A stretch of DNA of 20,192 bases. Source: a virus. Below the pieces are notes generated by a model that ran no database searches, was not told where the DNA came from, and saw nothing but the letters and a program-made list of their open reading frames with translations. The position numbers and the translations under genes were made by a program. Positions 7,182 through 15,319 of the stretch are shown here, piece after piece. How positions within the stretch are numbered: position 1 is the stretch's first letter; each line of letters starts with the position of its first letter. Location: positions 1-20,192 of IMG/VR virus record IMGVR_UViG_3300035698_001083; one strand, written 5' to 3'.

Positions 7182-8132
7182 ATGACTGCTGAAACTGAAA
7201 TACTTACAGGTAAATATACCTCTGATGGAAACTTCAAGATTCTTGAGCTTCCTGCTGATGTTCACAAATTTAAGATTTGGAACTATACTGATCAGGGTTC
7301 ATCTGCTAATCCCGGCGTTGTAAAAAGAGCTACTTGGTTCTTAGGAATGCCAGTAGATTATTACATGGGTGTTAAAAACACTGATGGTGCTGCTACTGAT
7401 GAATCAGTACTTGGTACTTCTGGCGGTTTCCGTTGGATTGAGTCTACACCTAACAATCTTGAGGCTGCTGTAACTGCTACTGCAATTACTGCTGCTACTC
7501 CTCCTGTTGTATCAGCTGTTGGACATGGTTACCAAGTTGGTGATACTGTTCTTCTTACTGGTACTACTGGAATGTTACAAGTAGGCGGAATTGAAGCTAC
7601 AGTAACTGTTCGTGATAGTGCAGACACTTTCAGCATTGGATATGTTCCTGCTGTTGGTTTTGCCGCTGCTGCTACTGCTGGTGCTGTTCGTAGAGTTTCT
7701 ACTCCTGCGATGTTCGGACCTAGACGTAGATTTATTACAGCTATTACTGCTGCTGCTAGTGCCGTAGTTACTCTTTCTGTAACTCACGGATACAAAGTTG
7801 GAGAGAAGATTAAGTTTAAGATAGAGTCAGAATTCGGAATGACAGAAATCAATGATTTAGTTGGAGAAGTTACTGCTATTTCTACAGCTAATAACACTGT
7901 AACTGTTGATATCGATTCTTCTGCTTTTACTGCTTTTGCTTTCCCTGCTTCTGCTGAAGTACCTTTCACACACGCATATGCTTTGCCTGTAGGAGAAGAT
8001 GCTTCTGTATTAACTGGTGCTGTTAAAAACGAAGGCTTTAGAGGCTTACGTATCGGTGCTACAGTTGATGGAGCAGATGGTGACGAGATGAAATGGGAAG
8101 CCGAAAGAGCTGGTTACCGTATCGTAGAGTAA
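7182..8132 (+). CDS. Head-associated beta protein with two FCCH-like repeats
   Basis: The 316-residue protein follows the capsid gene with a strong ribosome site, so high expression is likely. Residues 1-95 form an N-terminal domain. After it come two repeats of an SH3-like beta module, about 99-168 and 184-255, each with an HGY-(Q/K)-VG-(D/E) turn (115-121 and 202-208) and a later V.VRDSADTFSI-like strand. This pattern is known from phage structural proteins that profile searches often assign to the E1 FCCH domain. The C-terminal 60 residues end in DEMKWEAERAGYRIVE. A capsid decoration or head-vertex protein is likely; a tail protein is the alternative. Alanine- and threonine-rich codons cause a simple-looking DNA composition. 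Confidence 0.75.
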   Translation: MTAETEILTGKYTSDGNFKILELPADVHKFKIWNYTDQGSSANPGVVKRATWFLGMPVDYYMGVKNTDGAATDESVLGTSGGFRWIESTPNNLEAAVTATAITAATPPVVSAVGHGYQVGDTVLLTGTTGMLQVGGIEATVTVRDSADTFSIGYVPAVGFAAAATAGAVRRVSTPAMFGPRRRFITAITAAASAVVTLSVTHGYKVGEKIKFKIESEFGMTEINDLVGEVTAISTANNTVTVDIDSSAFTAFAFPASAEVPFTHAYALPVGEDASVLTGAVKNEGFRGLRIGATVDGADGDEMKWEAERAGYRIVE

Positions 8133-8156
8133 ATTATTACTCATAAGTAGTTTTTT

Positions 8157-8222
8157 CCTGATTCCAGATATATCAGGACGGTAAATGGGAGCAAATATCG
8201 TTAGCCAATGGAGGCTCTCCCA
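8157..8222 (+). other. Two stem-loops in the gap after the head gene
   Basis: The first, CCTGAT (8157-8162) with ATCAGG (8172-8177), has a 9-base loop. The second, TGGGAG (8186-8191) with CTCCCA (8217-8222), encloses a smaller GCC/GGC pair (8204-8206 and 8213-8215). No T run follows, so neither is a classic terminator. They may protect or process the mRNA. Confidence 0.4.
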
Positions 8223-8239
8223 CTAATTAAGAGGTTAAT

Positions 8240-8566
8240 ATGGCAACAGTAATATCAACAAATGCAGATAAAATAGAAAAAGCTAGAAAAGCTGATAGCA
8301 AAATGGTTAAAGGTAAGTTTTTATGCCACAAGCCTAAAGGCGGAAGCATGAAGTTTTCATATAGAAAGTATAAAGGTGACCCAATAAGAACTTATACTTT
8401 AGATGATGGAAAAGAATATGAAATACCTATAGGAGTAGCAAAGAATATTAATAACTGCGGAGAATATATACATTCTAATATTATGGATTCTCAGGGTAAT
8501 CCTATGGTAGATAAAAAGGGTAAGAAAGATTACCGTTGTTCATTCCAGAATAGCGACCTCATGTAG
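8240..8566 (+). CDS. Hypothetical virion-block protein
   Basis: This 108-residue protein begins with a helical, lysine-rich stretch and then a beta-rich core: KFLCHKPKGGSMKFSYRKYK, GDPIRTYTLDDGKEYEIPIG, and VAKNINNCGEYIHS. The end, KKDYRCSFQNSDLM, is basic. The order of a short beta core around YEIPIGVAKNIN recalls small uncharacterised proteins between capsid and neck genes of related phages. I know no function. The ribosome site (AGAGG) is weak and two stem-loops precede it. A minor head or neck protein is the simplest reading. Confidence 0.75.
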   Translation: MATVISTNADKIEKARKADSKMVKGKFLCHKPKGGSMKFSYRKYKGDPIRTYTLDDGKEYEIPIGVAKNINNCGEYIHSNIMDSQGNPMVDKKGKKDYRCSFQNSDLM

Positions 8567-8574
8567 TAATATTA

Positions 8575-8634
8575 GTGTCGATAGATATATTTTGATATCC
8601 ACTGTTGAAAACTTTTAAAATAATTTGTCGACAC
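8575..8634 (+). repeat. Inverted repeat before the tail genes, possible terminator
   Basis: GTGTCGA (8575-8581) and TCGACAC (8628-8634) can form a 7-bp stem over a 46-base AT-rich insert that has its own small hairpin (GATAT/ATATC). ATTTTTATT follows the right arm, so an RNA stem could end transcription of the head genes. The right arm also contains the -35 box of a candidate promoter. Confidence 0.4.
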
Positions 8635-8656
8635 ATTTTTATTAAAACAATATTAT
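8628..8656 (+). promoter_or_regulatory. Candidate sigma-70-like promoter for the tail genes
   Basis: TCGACA (8628-8633) and TATTAT (8651-8656) each match 5 of 6 consensus positions and are separated by exactly 17 bases. Transcription would start near 8663, just before the gene at 8676. This is the best promoter match seen in the window. The -35 box lies inside the right arm of an inverted repeat, so a repressor or an RNA stem from upstream could influence it. Confidence 0.5.
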
Positions 8657-8675
8657 AAAGATAAATGGTTAATAT

Positions 8676-9626
8676 ATGACAACATTAGAAAATATAAGAA
8701 TTAAGATAAGAAGACTAACAGCTAGTCCATCGCCTGCACAAATAACTGATGTTCAGATAAACAGTTATATAAATACTTTTTATTTAGATGATTTACCACA
8801 ACACCTAAAGCTTCTTGATCTTAAAAGTACATATACTTTTTATTCAGAGCCTAATATTGATCTTTATGATGTAAATTTTAATCCATCGTTTACTGATGAT
8901 ACTGTAGCTGCATATTACAGCCTAACACCACCAGTATATATATCTGGAAGCGTGGCCTCATATTCACAATCAAAAGCAGAGTTTAATAGAAGCTATCCAT
9001 TTGTAAATTCAGAAGATACTTTATCTGGCGATGGAACAGTTGGACCATATGCTATCACAGTAACTAATAGTCCTGTTTTGCGTAATATGGTAACAATTTC
9101 TGCTACCGATAGCGCTGGTAACAATCTTGTTGCTTATGATGATGGTTCAGGGGCTTTATCAGGTGATGCCACAGGTGTAATTAATTATGTTACCGGAGCA
9201 ATAACCGCTTTAACATTTACTGGATTAATACTAGCAACTGAAACAATAACTGTTCAGACTGCCCCATATGTTGCAAATAAGCCTAATTCTGTTTTATTTA
9301 GTAATAATAAAATAAAGCTAAGACCTATTCCGGATAAAACTTACAGAATAGATATTGATGCTATGATTTATCCGACTGTATTATTAGACGATGTTGACAA
9401 TCCAAACCCTCACTTTCTTTGGCAGTTATTAGCGATTGGAGCTTCAAAAAAGATATTAGAAGATAGAGGCGATATTGAATCAGTTTCTTCTTTAATGCCT
9501 TTATTTAATGAACAAATGACTTTATGTCAAAGACGCACAATACAACAGCAAACAAATAGCAGAACAGAAACAATATATAGTAATTCTAATCAAACATTCG
9601 GAGGACACTATGGCTTACTTAGATGA
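8676..9626 (+). CDS. Probable head-completion/neck protein with inserted beta domain
   Basis: The 316-residue protein has a helical N-terminal part (LENIRIKIRRLT, then DVQINSYINTFYLDDLPQHL, 20-42) and a helical C-terminal part (PHFLWQLLAIGASKKILEDR, then MPLFNEQMTLCQRRT, 245-290). That arrangement resembles head-completion or tail-accessory proteins that bind below the portal, the role of P22 gp4. Between them, residues about 112-197 form a beta module with LSGDATGVINYVTGA (161-175), which recurs in the large protein at 10784. P22 gp4 is about 166 residues, so the insert explains much of the extra length. The gene has no strong ribosome site but a good promoter candidate upstream. Its last 17 bases overlap the next gene in another frame. 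Confidence 0.65.
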   Translation: MTTLENIRIKIRRLTASPSPAQITDVQINSYINTFYLDDLPQHLKLLDLKSTYTFYSEPNIDLYDVNFNPSFTDDTVAAYYSLTPPVYISGSVASYSQSKAEFNRSYPFVNSEDTLSGDGTVGPYAITVTNSPVLRNMVTISATDSAGNNLVAYDDGSGALSGDATGVINYVTGAITALTFTGLILATETITVQTAPYVANKPNSVLFSNNKIKLRPIPDKTYRIDIDAMIYPTVLLDDVDNPNPHFLWQLLAIGASKKILEDRGDIESVSSLMPLFNEQMTLCQRRTIQQQTNSRTETIYSNSNQTFGGHYGLLR

Positions 9627-10197
9627 TATTCCAAACCCAGAAGATATTCAGGCTACTAGTCAAGGTCAGATAAAAGAGAACTTTGGACAGCTTGAAACAC
9701 AGTATAGTGTTGACCATGATTCATTATTAGCTGCTGGAGCTTCTGGAAAGCACCTTAAAGTTACTATGCCTGAAGTTACTTCAGATCCTGCTACTTCTGA
9801 AGATGAAGGAGCTTTATATACAAAAGATAGCGGTACTCAACCAGAGCTTTTCTATAGAGAAGAATTAAGTGGTGATTCTGTACAACTTACTGAAAGAGGC
9901 TATGCTATATCATTTATAAAGGCTTTTGTATCTTTTAGTGGTGCTGGTGTTATTGCTGGAACTGCTCTAAATGTTACAAGTGTTACAAGAACAGGTGGCG
10001 GAAGATATACTATAAATCTTACAACGGCTCTTGATGATGCTGACTATTTAGTAATTGGTAATTGTAATTCAACAGATATACGACTTTGGACTGTTCAAAA
10101 CTACGCAAAGTCTAATAATTCTTGCTCTGTTATAACTTGTAATAGTGGTACTCCTCAAGATGTATCAACAGATCTTATTATAATAAGGGTAGCCTAA
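9610..10197 (+). CDS. Tail appendage/fibre-like protein, paralog 1
   Basis: This 195-residue protein begins MAYLDDIPNPEDIQATSQGQ and continues NFGQLE.QYSVDHDSLL, GASGKHLKVTMPE and EGALYTKDSGTQPELFYREE. Such an opening is typical of phage fibre or appendage proteins that trimerise at the N terminus and carry a beta C-terminal domain. Residues about 103-195 form that domain, with YTINLTTALDDADYLVIGN. It is a full-length paralog of the next gene. GGAGG inside the end of the previous gene provides the ribosome site, and the stop overlaps the next start as TAATG. Its receptor or partner cannot be read from the sequence. Confidence 0.75.
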   Translation: MAYLDDIPNPEDIQATSQGQIKENFGQLETQYSVDHDSLLAAGASGKHLKVTMPEVTSDPATSEDEGALYTKDSGTQPELFYREELSGDSVQLTERGYAISFIKAFVSFSGAGVIAGTALNVTSVTRTGGGRYTINLTTALDDADYLVIGNCNSTDIRLWTVQNYAKSNNSCSVITCNSGTPQDVSTDLIIIRVA

Positions 10198-10784
10198 TGG
10201 CTTATTTAGACGACATACCAGATTCAAACGACATACAGCCAATAAGTCAGTCGCAGATAAAAACTAACTTTAAAGAGCTTGAGCGACAATTTAGCGTTGA
10301 CCATGACTCTTTATTAGAAGATAAAGCTTCTGGTAAACATCTTAAGGTTACCTTGCCAGAAATAGCTGCTGATCCTGCTACGGCTGCTAATGAAGGATGC
10401 GTATATACAAAAGACAGTGGAACACAGCCAGAACTATTTTATAGAGAAGAATCAAGTGGTGATGTGGTACAGCTTACCGAAGACGGCAGAAGGCCCTCAT
10501 ATATAAAAGCTTTTGTATCTTTTGATAATACAGGAGTTATTATTGGAGAGGCCTACAATGTTACTAGTGTTACAGGCTCTCTAGTGTATACTATAAACTT
10601 TACCAATGCGTTAGCCGATACTAATTATTTAGTAGTTGGCAATCCTAATTCTTCCGTTGTCAAGTCTTGGATTGTTCAAACATCCGCTAAAACAGTAAAC
10701 TCTTGTACTGTTATATGCCATAATCTCATATTACTTAGTGACCTAGTAACCGCAGTAGATATTGCAATAATAAGGATACTATAA
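10197..10784 (+). CDS. Tail appendage/fibre-like protein, paralog 2
   Basis: Also 195 residues, it aligns with the preceding protein over its whole length. The first 110 residues are closest (MAYLDDIP, NF..LE.Q.SVDHDSLL, ASGKHLKVT, DSGTQPELFYREE). The C-terminal beta domain keeps YIKAFVSF, YTINF..ALAD.NYLVVGN and AK..NSCTVI but differs more. It starts at the stop of its paralog (TAATG) with AGGG upstream, and itself overlaps the next start the same way. Equal length but clear divergence means an old tandem duplication. A mixed fibre, or two different receptor-binding ends, would fit. Confidence 0.75.
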   Translation: MAYLDDIPDSNDIQPISQSQIKTNFKELERQFSVDHDSLLEDKASGKHLKVTLPEIAADPATAANEGCVYTKDSGTQPELFYREESSGDVVQLTEDGRRPSYIKAFVSFDNTGVIIGEAYNVTSVTGSLVYTINFTNALADTNYLVVGNPNSSVVKSWIVQTSAKTVNSCTVICHNLILLSDLVTAVDIAIIRIL

Positions 10785-12997
10785 TGGCTTATCAACCTTT
10801 CTACATAGAAGCATTTAAAACTGGACTAGAAAAAGACAAGGCCTCTTTTCAGCTTCTTCCGGATGCTTTCTCTGAATTACAAGATGCTTTTATATATAGA
10901 GATCGTCTTTCTAGAAAAAAAGGCCATGCTAAAGTATGTAGATTGACTAGAGTTTTATCAACAGAAGCTTTAGGGAATACTACTGGAACACCTCATACTG
11001 GAAATATAAAGACAATATTATCACTAGAAACTGATTCTGAATTATCGCAAACCTCTATATCTATTACTGTGGCCGCTCCTAATACAGAAACTTTTACTGA
11101 ACCTGCTGTTCCCGATGGAACTTTAGTTGGTGACGGAGGAGGGCTGGGTACTATAAATTATATTACTGGAGCTTTTTCAATCACTAGTGGTGCAGGGTGG
11201 GCGGGCGCTCAAGCCGTTACTATAGATTTTGACTATTATCCTGCTTTGCCTTGTATGGGACTTTATTCAAGAGAACTTGTGGCTGCGAATTCCGAACAAT
11301 CAGTGGCTTTCGATACAAAATATATATATTTCTATAGTAATACAAGTAATAGATTTGAAGAAAACGGTTCTGGTATAACCTGGCAAGGGTCAGATAGTGA
11401 TTTCTTTTTTGCTAATAGCTATTATAGTGGTACTGCCTTAGGTGACGTTTTTATTGTTACTAACTTTAATAAAAGTGCTACTCCTGACCCAATACGATAT
11501 TATGACACCGCAACCTCTACATGGACCACCTTTGCTCCATCTGTAGATGGAATTGGCAATGAGTTACATCAAGCTCTAACTATTTTACCATATAAAGGCC
11601 GCTTAGTGGCCTTAAATATATGGGAAGGTGCTACTTTAGCGACTTCTTCTCAAGAAAGAAGGCGTGTTAGATGGTCACAAAATGGAGATGCCTTTGCGGC
11701 CGATGCTTGGAGATCAGATATAGCCGGTAAAGGTGGATATTTAGATGCTCCAACCTCTGAAAAGATAATATCTGCTGAATTTATTAAAGATACCCTGATA
11801 GTAGGCTTTGAAAAGTCAGTATATAAACTTAGATATACTGGAAATGAAATACTTCCATTCTTATGGGAAAAGATTAGCAATGAATACGGTATAGAATCTA
11901 CTTATTCTGTTACGAATTATGATACAGCACAACTTGCTATTGGAGAGAAGGGCATAATAGCTTGTGATCCTTCAGAAGTAGTCCGTATAGACAAACAAAT
12001 ACCTGATGAAATCTTTAACATACATAATGAAAATGAAGGCCTAAAAAGAGTCCATGCAGTAAGAGATTATGATAAAAACCTTATTTACTGGACCATACCT
12101 ACATCAAGAAAGAATAGAACCTATCCAGACAAAGTACTTGTCTTTAGTTATGAAAACATGGCTTGGTCTTATTTTAAAGATAGCTATACTTGCTTAGGCG
12201 TCCTACAAGAAGGAAGCGATGAAACTTGGGCTAGTCTTACCGATGTAACATGGGAAATGGCAGAGTACGCCTGGAATAGGCCCTCACACCAATCATTGTA
12301 TCCTTCAATCATTGCAGGCAATCAAAATGGTTACATATTAAAGATACAGCAATATTCAGCCAACGAACCTTCTTTTGCAATAACAGATATTACAGCTGGA
12401 ACACCAGTACAATTAACTATTCCTGATCATAATTTATCTACTAATGACTACATATCCGTATCTACTATATTAGGTACAGCAAGCTCATTAAACGATACAT
12501 CTTATAAAGTTAATTTCGTAGATGAAGATACAATATCATTATCAGATCATAACGGTATTCCTATAACCTTAGCTGCAGGAAGCACATATATTGGTGGTGG
12601 CGAGATAAGTTGGTTACATGATTTTGTTGCTACAAGCAAGAAGTATAACTTTCTAAAAGAGGGAAAATCTACTGAATTAGGCTACATAGACTTCTTAGTA
12701 AATAAAACAGAAGATGGAATGTTTACTGTAGATATATATGCTGATCATGACAATAGCTATCCAATAAACATTAATGATACTTTCTTTAATAATGTTGTGC
12801 ATACAAGCCAATATTCTTCTGATATAGGGTCACAAGATAAATTAATACATAGGTTATATTCTAGATCAAATCTACAGTTTTTACAGTTTAAATTAAGCCT
12901 TACAGGAAGTCAAAAAGTAGAATCTTCCGTACATGATTCAGATATAAGCATATTTTCTATGATAATATGGACAGCTCCTAGCGGGAGGTTAGTATGA
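10784..12997 (+). CDS. Large tail/neck stabilisation protein (P22 gp10-like position)
   Basis: The 737-residue protein opens MAYQPFYIEAFKTGLEKDKA, LLPDAFSELQDAFIYRDRLS and KKGHAK, a start known from phage proteins of the gp10-like packaged-DNA stabilisation group. The middle (about 155-520) has repeated beta hairpins with aromatic residues (FDTKYIYFYS, LPYKGRLVALNIW, VRWSQNGD, IVGFEKSVYKLRYTG, GIIACDPSEVVRIDK, VLVFSYENMAWSYF), consistent with a beta-propeller. Two added modules are seen: a GD...GTINYITGA beta domain at about 85-152, shared with the protein at 8676, and an FCCH-like module at about 530-605. P22 gp10 is 472 residues, so the additions account for much of the size. It would plug the portal channel and bind fibres. 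The stop overlaps the next ATG as ATGA. Confidence 0.68.
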   Translation: MAYQPFYIEAFKTGLEKDKASFQLLPDAFSELQDAFIYRDRLSRKKGHAKVCRLTRVLSTEALGNTTGTPHTGNIKTILSLETDSELSQTSISITVAAPNTETFTEPAVPDGTLVGDGGGLGTINYITGAFSITSGAGWAGAQAVTIDFDYYPALPCMGLYSRELVAANSEQSVAFDTKYIYFYSNTSNRFEENGSGITWQGSDSDFFFANSYYSGTALGDVFIVTNFNKSATPDPIRYYDTATSTWTTFAPSVDGIGNELHQALTILPYKGRLVALNIWEGATLATSSQERRRVRWSQNGDAFAADAWRSDIAGKGGYLDAPTSEKIISAEFIKDTLIVGFEKSVYKLRYTGNEILPFLWEKISNEYGIESTYSVTNYDTAQLAIGEKGIIACDPSEVVRIDKQIPDEIFNIHNENEGLKRVHAVRDYDKNLIYWTIPTSRKNRTYPDKVLVFSYENMAWSYFKDSYTCLGVLQEGSDETWASLTDVTWEMAEYAWNRPSHQSLYPSIIAGNQNGYILKIQQYSANEPSFAITDITAGTPVQLTIPDHNLSTNDYISVSTILGTASSLNDTSYKVNFVDEDTISLSDHNGIPITLAAGSTYIGGGEISWLHDFVATSKKYNFLKEGKSTELGYIDFLVNKTEDGMFTVDIYADHDNSYPININDTFFNNVVHTSQYSSDIGSQDKLIHRLYSRSNLQFLQFKLSLTGSQKVESSVHDSDISIFSMIIWTAPSGRLV

Positions 12998-13497
12998 CGT
13001 TTTCACCAGCAAATTCTATTACATCATATGTTCCTCCTGATATTAATCTTCCAGAAGATCCCAAGAAGATGAGAGATGAGTTAAATGATACTTTAACAAG
13101 AATAATTGACGCTCTAAACGATAAAGATATAGCGCATTATAATACTGTTGAAGTTGTAAATGGACAAAAGTTTTTTACAGATGGCGATACACAAAAGTTT
13201 AGAAACGTGTATAGAAAAGTAATAAATTTTGGAGCGTTACCTAATACTGCCTCTAAAACTATTGCACATGGGATTACTACTAATGCTAATACGACCTTTA
13301 CAAGAATTTATGGTACTGCTACAGATCCTAGTGCTGCTACTATTACTAAAGCTATTCCGATTCCGTATATAGATCCATCTGCATTAGCTAATGGAATAGA
13401 ATTATATATAGACGCTACTAATGTTGTTATCACTACTGCTGCTGATTATTCTGATTATTCAACAGCTTATATTATTTTAGAATGGTTGCAATTCTGA
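12994..13497 (+). CDS. Small beta-rich tail protein
   Basis: This 167-residue protein has a proline-rich start (YVPPDINLPEDP), a short helix good for coiled coil (KKMRDELNDTLTRIIDALND, 24-43) and then a beta domain: GALPNTASKTIAHGITTNAN, FTRIYGTATDPS, IPIPYIDP, IELYIDATNVVITTAADYSD, YIILEWLQF. A short coiled coil with a beta knob fits a tail needle, tip or small fibre. Its place after the gp10-like gene is that of the P22 gp26 needle, but there is no needle-specific motif. GGGAGG before the ATG is a strong ribosome site and the gene overlaps its neighbour by four bases. Confidence 0.62.
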   Translation: MTFSPANSITSYVPPDINLPEDPKKMRDELNDTLTRIIDALNDKDIAHYNTVEVVNGQKFFTDGDTQKFRNVYRKVINFGALPNTASKTIAHGITTNANTTFTRIYGTATDPSAATITKAIPIPYIDPSALANGIELYIDATNVVITTAADYSDYSTAYIILEWLQF

Positions 13498-13548
13498 TCT
13501 ATTAGTGATATACATAAAATAAATATTTTAAAGACAAAGGAGTAATAT

Positions 13549-14040
13549 ATGGCATCTTTACACGACTTTCTGTTCGGCAAAGAAGAAAAGATGATGAAAC
13601 CAGAATTGTTTTCGCCTGAGCAAGAGCAATTCTTAAATATGATTTTGAAGGGAACACAACCAGGTATGAGTAGTGGAATAGACTACCTTACTCAAATGCT
13701 ATCTGGTAGTAAAGAATCTACAGAGGCCTTTGAAGCTCCATATATGCGACAATTTGAAGAGCAGACAATACCGGGCATAGCTGAAAGATTTGCAGGTGTA
13801 GATGCTCAAAGCTCTAGTGCTTTCGGTCAATCATTAGGACAAGCGGGTGCTGGATTGCAAGAGAATCTTGCTGCTCTTAGAGAGGGTCTTAGAGGACAAG
13901 CCTTAAGCCAGTTACAAGGAATTAGCGGTATGGGTTTAGGTCAAAGATTTGAGAATATGTTCAGACCAGAAACAACAGGAGTTATTGGTGGAATGGCACA
14001 AGGCGCTGCACAAGGTGCTACAATGGCTTTAATGGCATAA
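13549..14040 (+). CDS. Probable small DNA-ejection protein
   Basis: The 163-residue protein has a loose N-terminal half with KPELFSPEQEQFLNMIL and a helix FEAPYMRQFEEQTIPGIAER. Then comes a low-complexity G/A/Q/S region, SSAFGQSLGQAGAGLQENLA, and a glycine- and alanine-rich end GVIGGMAQGAAQGATMALMA that could insert in a membrane. The FEAPYMRQFEEQTIP...SSAFGQ..G pattern is found in internal virion or ejection proteins near this gene position in P22-like and other podoviruses. It would leave the capsid with the DNA. It heads a set of three with strong or overlapping starts. Confidence 0.62.
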   Translation: MASLHDFLFGKEEKMMKPELFSPEQEQFLNMILKGTQPGMSSGIDYLTQMLSGSKESTEAFEAPYMRQFEEQTIPGIAERFAGVDAQSSSAFGQSLGQAGAGLQENLAALREGLRGQALSQLQGISGMGLGQRFENMFRPETTGVIGGMAQGAAQGATMALMA

Positions 14041-14050
14041 GGAGAATACA

Positions 14051-15319
14051 ATGGTTCAGATAGTACAACAGCGTGATATTGGCGAAGATATTGGGAAAGG
14101 TATAGGCACAGCTCTATCTACTCTTGGAGAGAAGCTCGCTCAACATAGGTCAGATAAAAAAGAATCTGATGCGTTAGAAAAACTAAGGTCTGGGTGGTCT
14201 GCTGAAACAACTCCAGAAGAAAAAGCTTTTGATGTAATGCAAGATTCTAATATTAGCGCTGAGACTAAAAAATCTATTCCTAAGCTGTTTTCTGATATGG
14301 CTAAGAAAAAGCAACAGGAATGGTCTCCAGAAAAACAAAAGGAATTATCATCTGCTTTTCAGGGTGTAGGTGTTGACGAAGAGAAGGCTAATAATTATGC
14401 TAATTTATACGGCCAACTAACTACTGGTGGGCAGACAGAAGCAGGAAAGATACTTCTTGATAATGTATTAAGAGACGGAAATCTTGGCGAAAAGCAACAG
14501 GCTAAAGAACCACAGAAACCAACCAAGCTTTTAGGCGAAGAAGTACAATATGAATATCCAGATCTTGATGTAATAGAAGGCTTAACTCCAAAAGAAAAAG
14601 CTTCATATAGAAAAGATTTGGCAAAATCAAATACTATAGATTATCAAGCGTCCAAAAAAACATTAAAATCTCTAAAGACAGACGGAGAAGCCGTTGAACA
14701 ACTTGGTAGACTTAGTGCTAGTGGTAAATTACCTGAAAATATTGGAAGAGTAAATCTTGATAAGCACGGTTATTTAAAAGTTCCATTTCTTGCAAATGAG
14801 CAGTCTCAATTATATGTTAAGACTATTAATGGATTTATTAAAAATGCCAGGGAATCGTTTGGTGCCAAAGTTACAAATTTCGAGTTAGATGCCTTTATGC
14901 AACAACTTCCTACTTTATCTTTAAGTCCAGAAGGAAGAACACTTGTATTGGCACAGATGGACAATATAAATAAAAGAGCGCAATTAAAACTTCAAGCTGA
15001 AAAAGCTGTTTATGATAAGTACGGATTATCAAATGTAGATATTCAGAAATTAGATAGTATATCAGACGATATGATCTCTGAAAAAAATACACAGCTAGAA
15101 CAAGAATTTTCTGATATTGTAAATAAATCAGATGAGCTAATTGAAAAGGCTAATAATAAACAAGGTGTAGGTTTTGACAAAAATAATTCTCCTGCAAATA
15201 CAGAACAAACTATAGTCAGCAAACTTCCCTCGCCTTCAACATATAAAGGTTATGCTACTGATGATAAGACTGGTAAAAGATATTATAGTGATGGAGTTAA
15301 TTGGAGTGAGGCAAAATAA
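14051..15319 (+). CDS. Probable internal virion / DNA-ejection protein
   Basis: The 422-residue protein is almost wholly helical and hydrophilic. It starts MVQIVQQRDIGEDIGKGIGT with a small GIGT/LST amphipathic stretch, then charged repeats of helix. There is no signal peptide and no enzyme motif. The last 25 residues (STYKGYATDDKTGKRYYSDG, VNWSEAK) form a small W/Y-rich unit. Such start and end patterns are seen in phage internal proteins. Its place matches P22 gp20/gp7. Start is supported by GGAG 7 bases upstream, and the stop overlaps the next start. Direct sequence likeness to a named protein is not certain. Confidence 0.58.
   Translation: MVQIVQQRDIGEDIGKGIGTALSTLGEKLAQHRSDKKESDALEKLRSGWSAETTPEEKAFDVMQDSNISAETKKSIPKLFSDMAKKKQQEWSPEKQKELSSAFQGVGVDEEKANNYANLYGQLTTGGQTEAGKILLDNVLRDGNLGEKQQAKEPQKPTKLLGEEVQYEYPDLDVIEGLTPKEKASYRKDLAKSNTIDYQASKKTLKSLKTDGEAVEQLGRLSASGKLPENIGRVNLDKHGYLKVPFLANEQSQLYVKTINGFIKNARESFGAKVTNFELDAFMQQLPTLSLSPEGRTLVLAQMDNINKRAQLKLQAEKAVYDKYGLSNVDIQKLDSISDDMISEKNTQLEQEFSDIVNKSDELIEKANNKQGVGFDKNNSPANTEQTIVSKLPSPSTYKGYATDDKTGKRYYSDGVNWSEAK

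Noticed and set aside
7575-7969. Minus-strand open frames rich in Ser/Asn opposite the head-associated protein
   Set aside because: They arise from alanine- and threonine-rich codons on the + strand, have no ribosome sites and resemble no protein.
9610-10784. Assembly artefact giving a false duplicated gene
   Set aside because: The two copies differ widely at DNA and protein level and have proper junctions, so they are true diverged paralogs.
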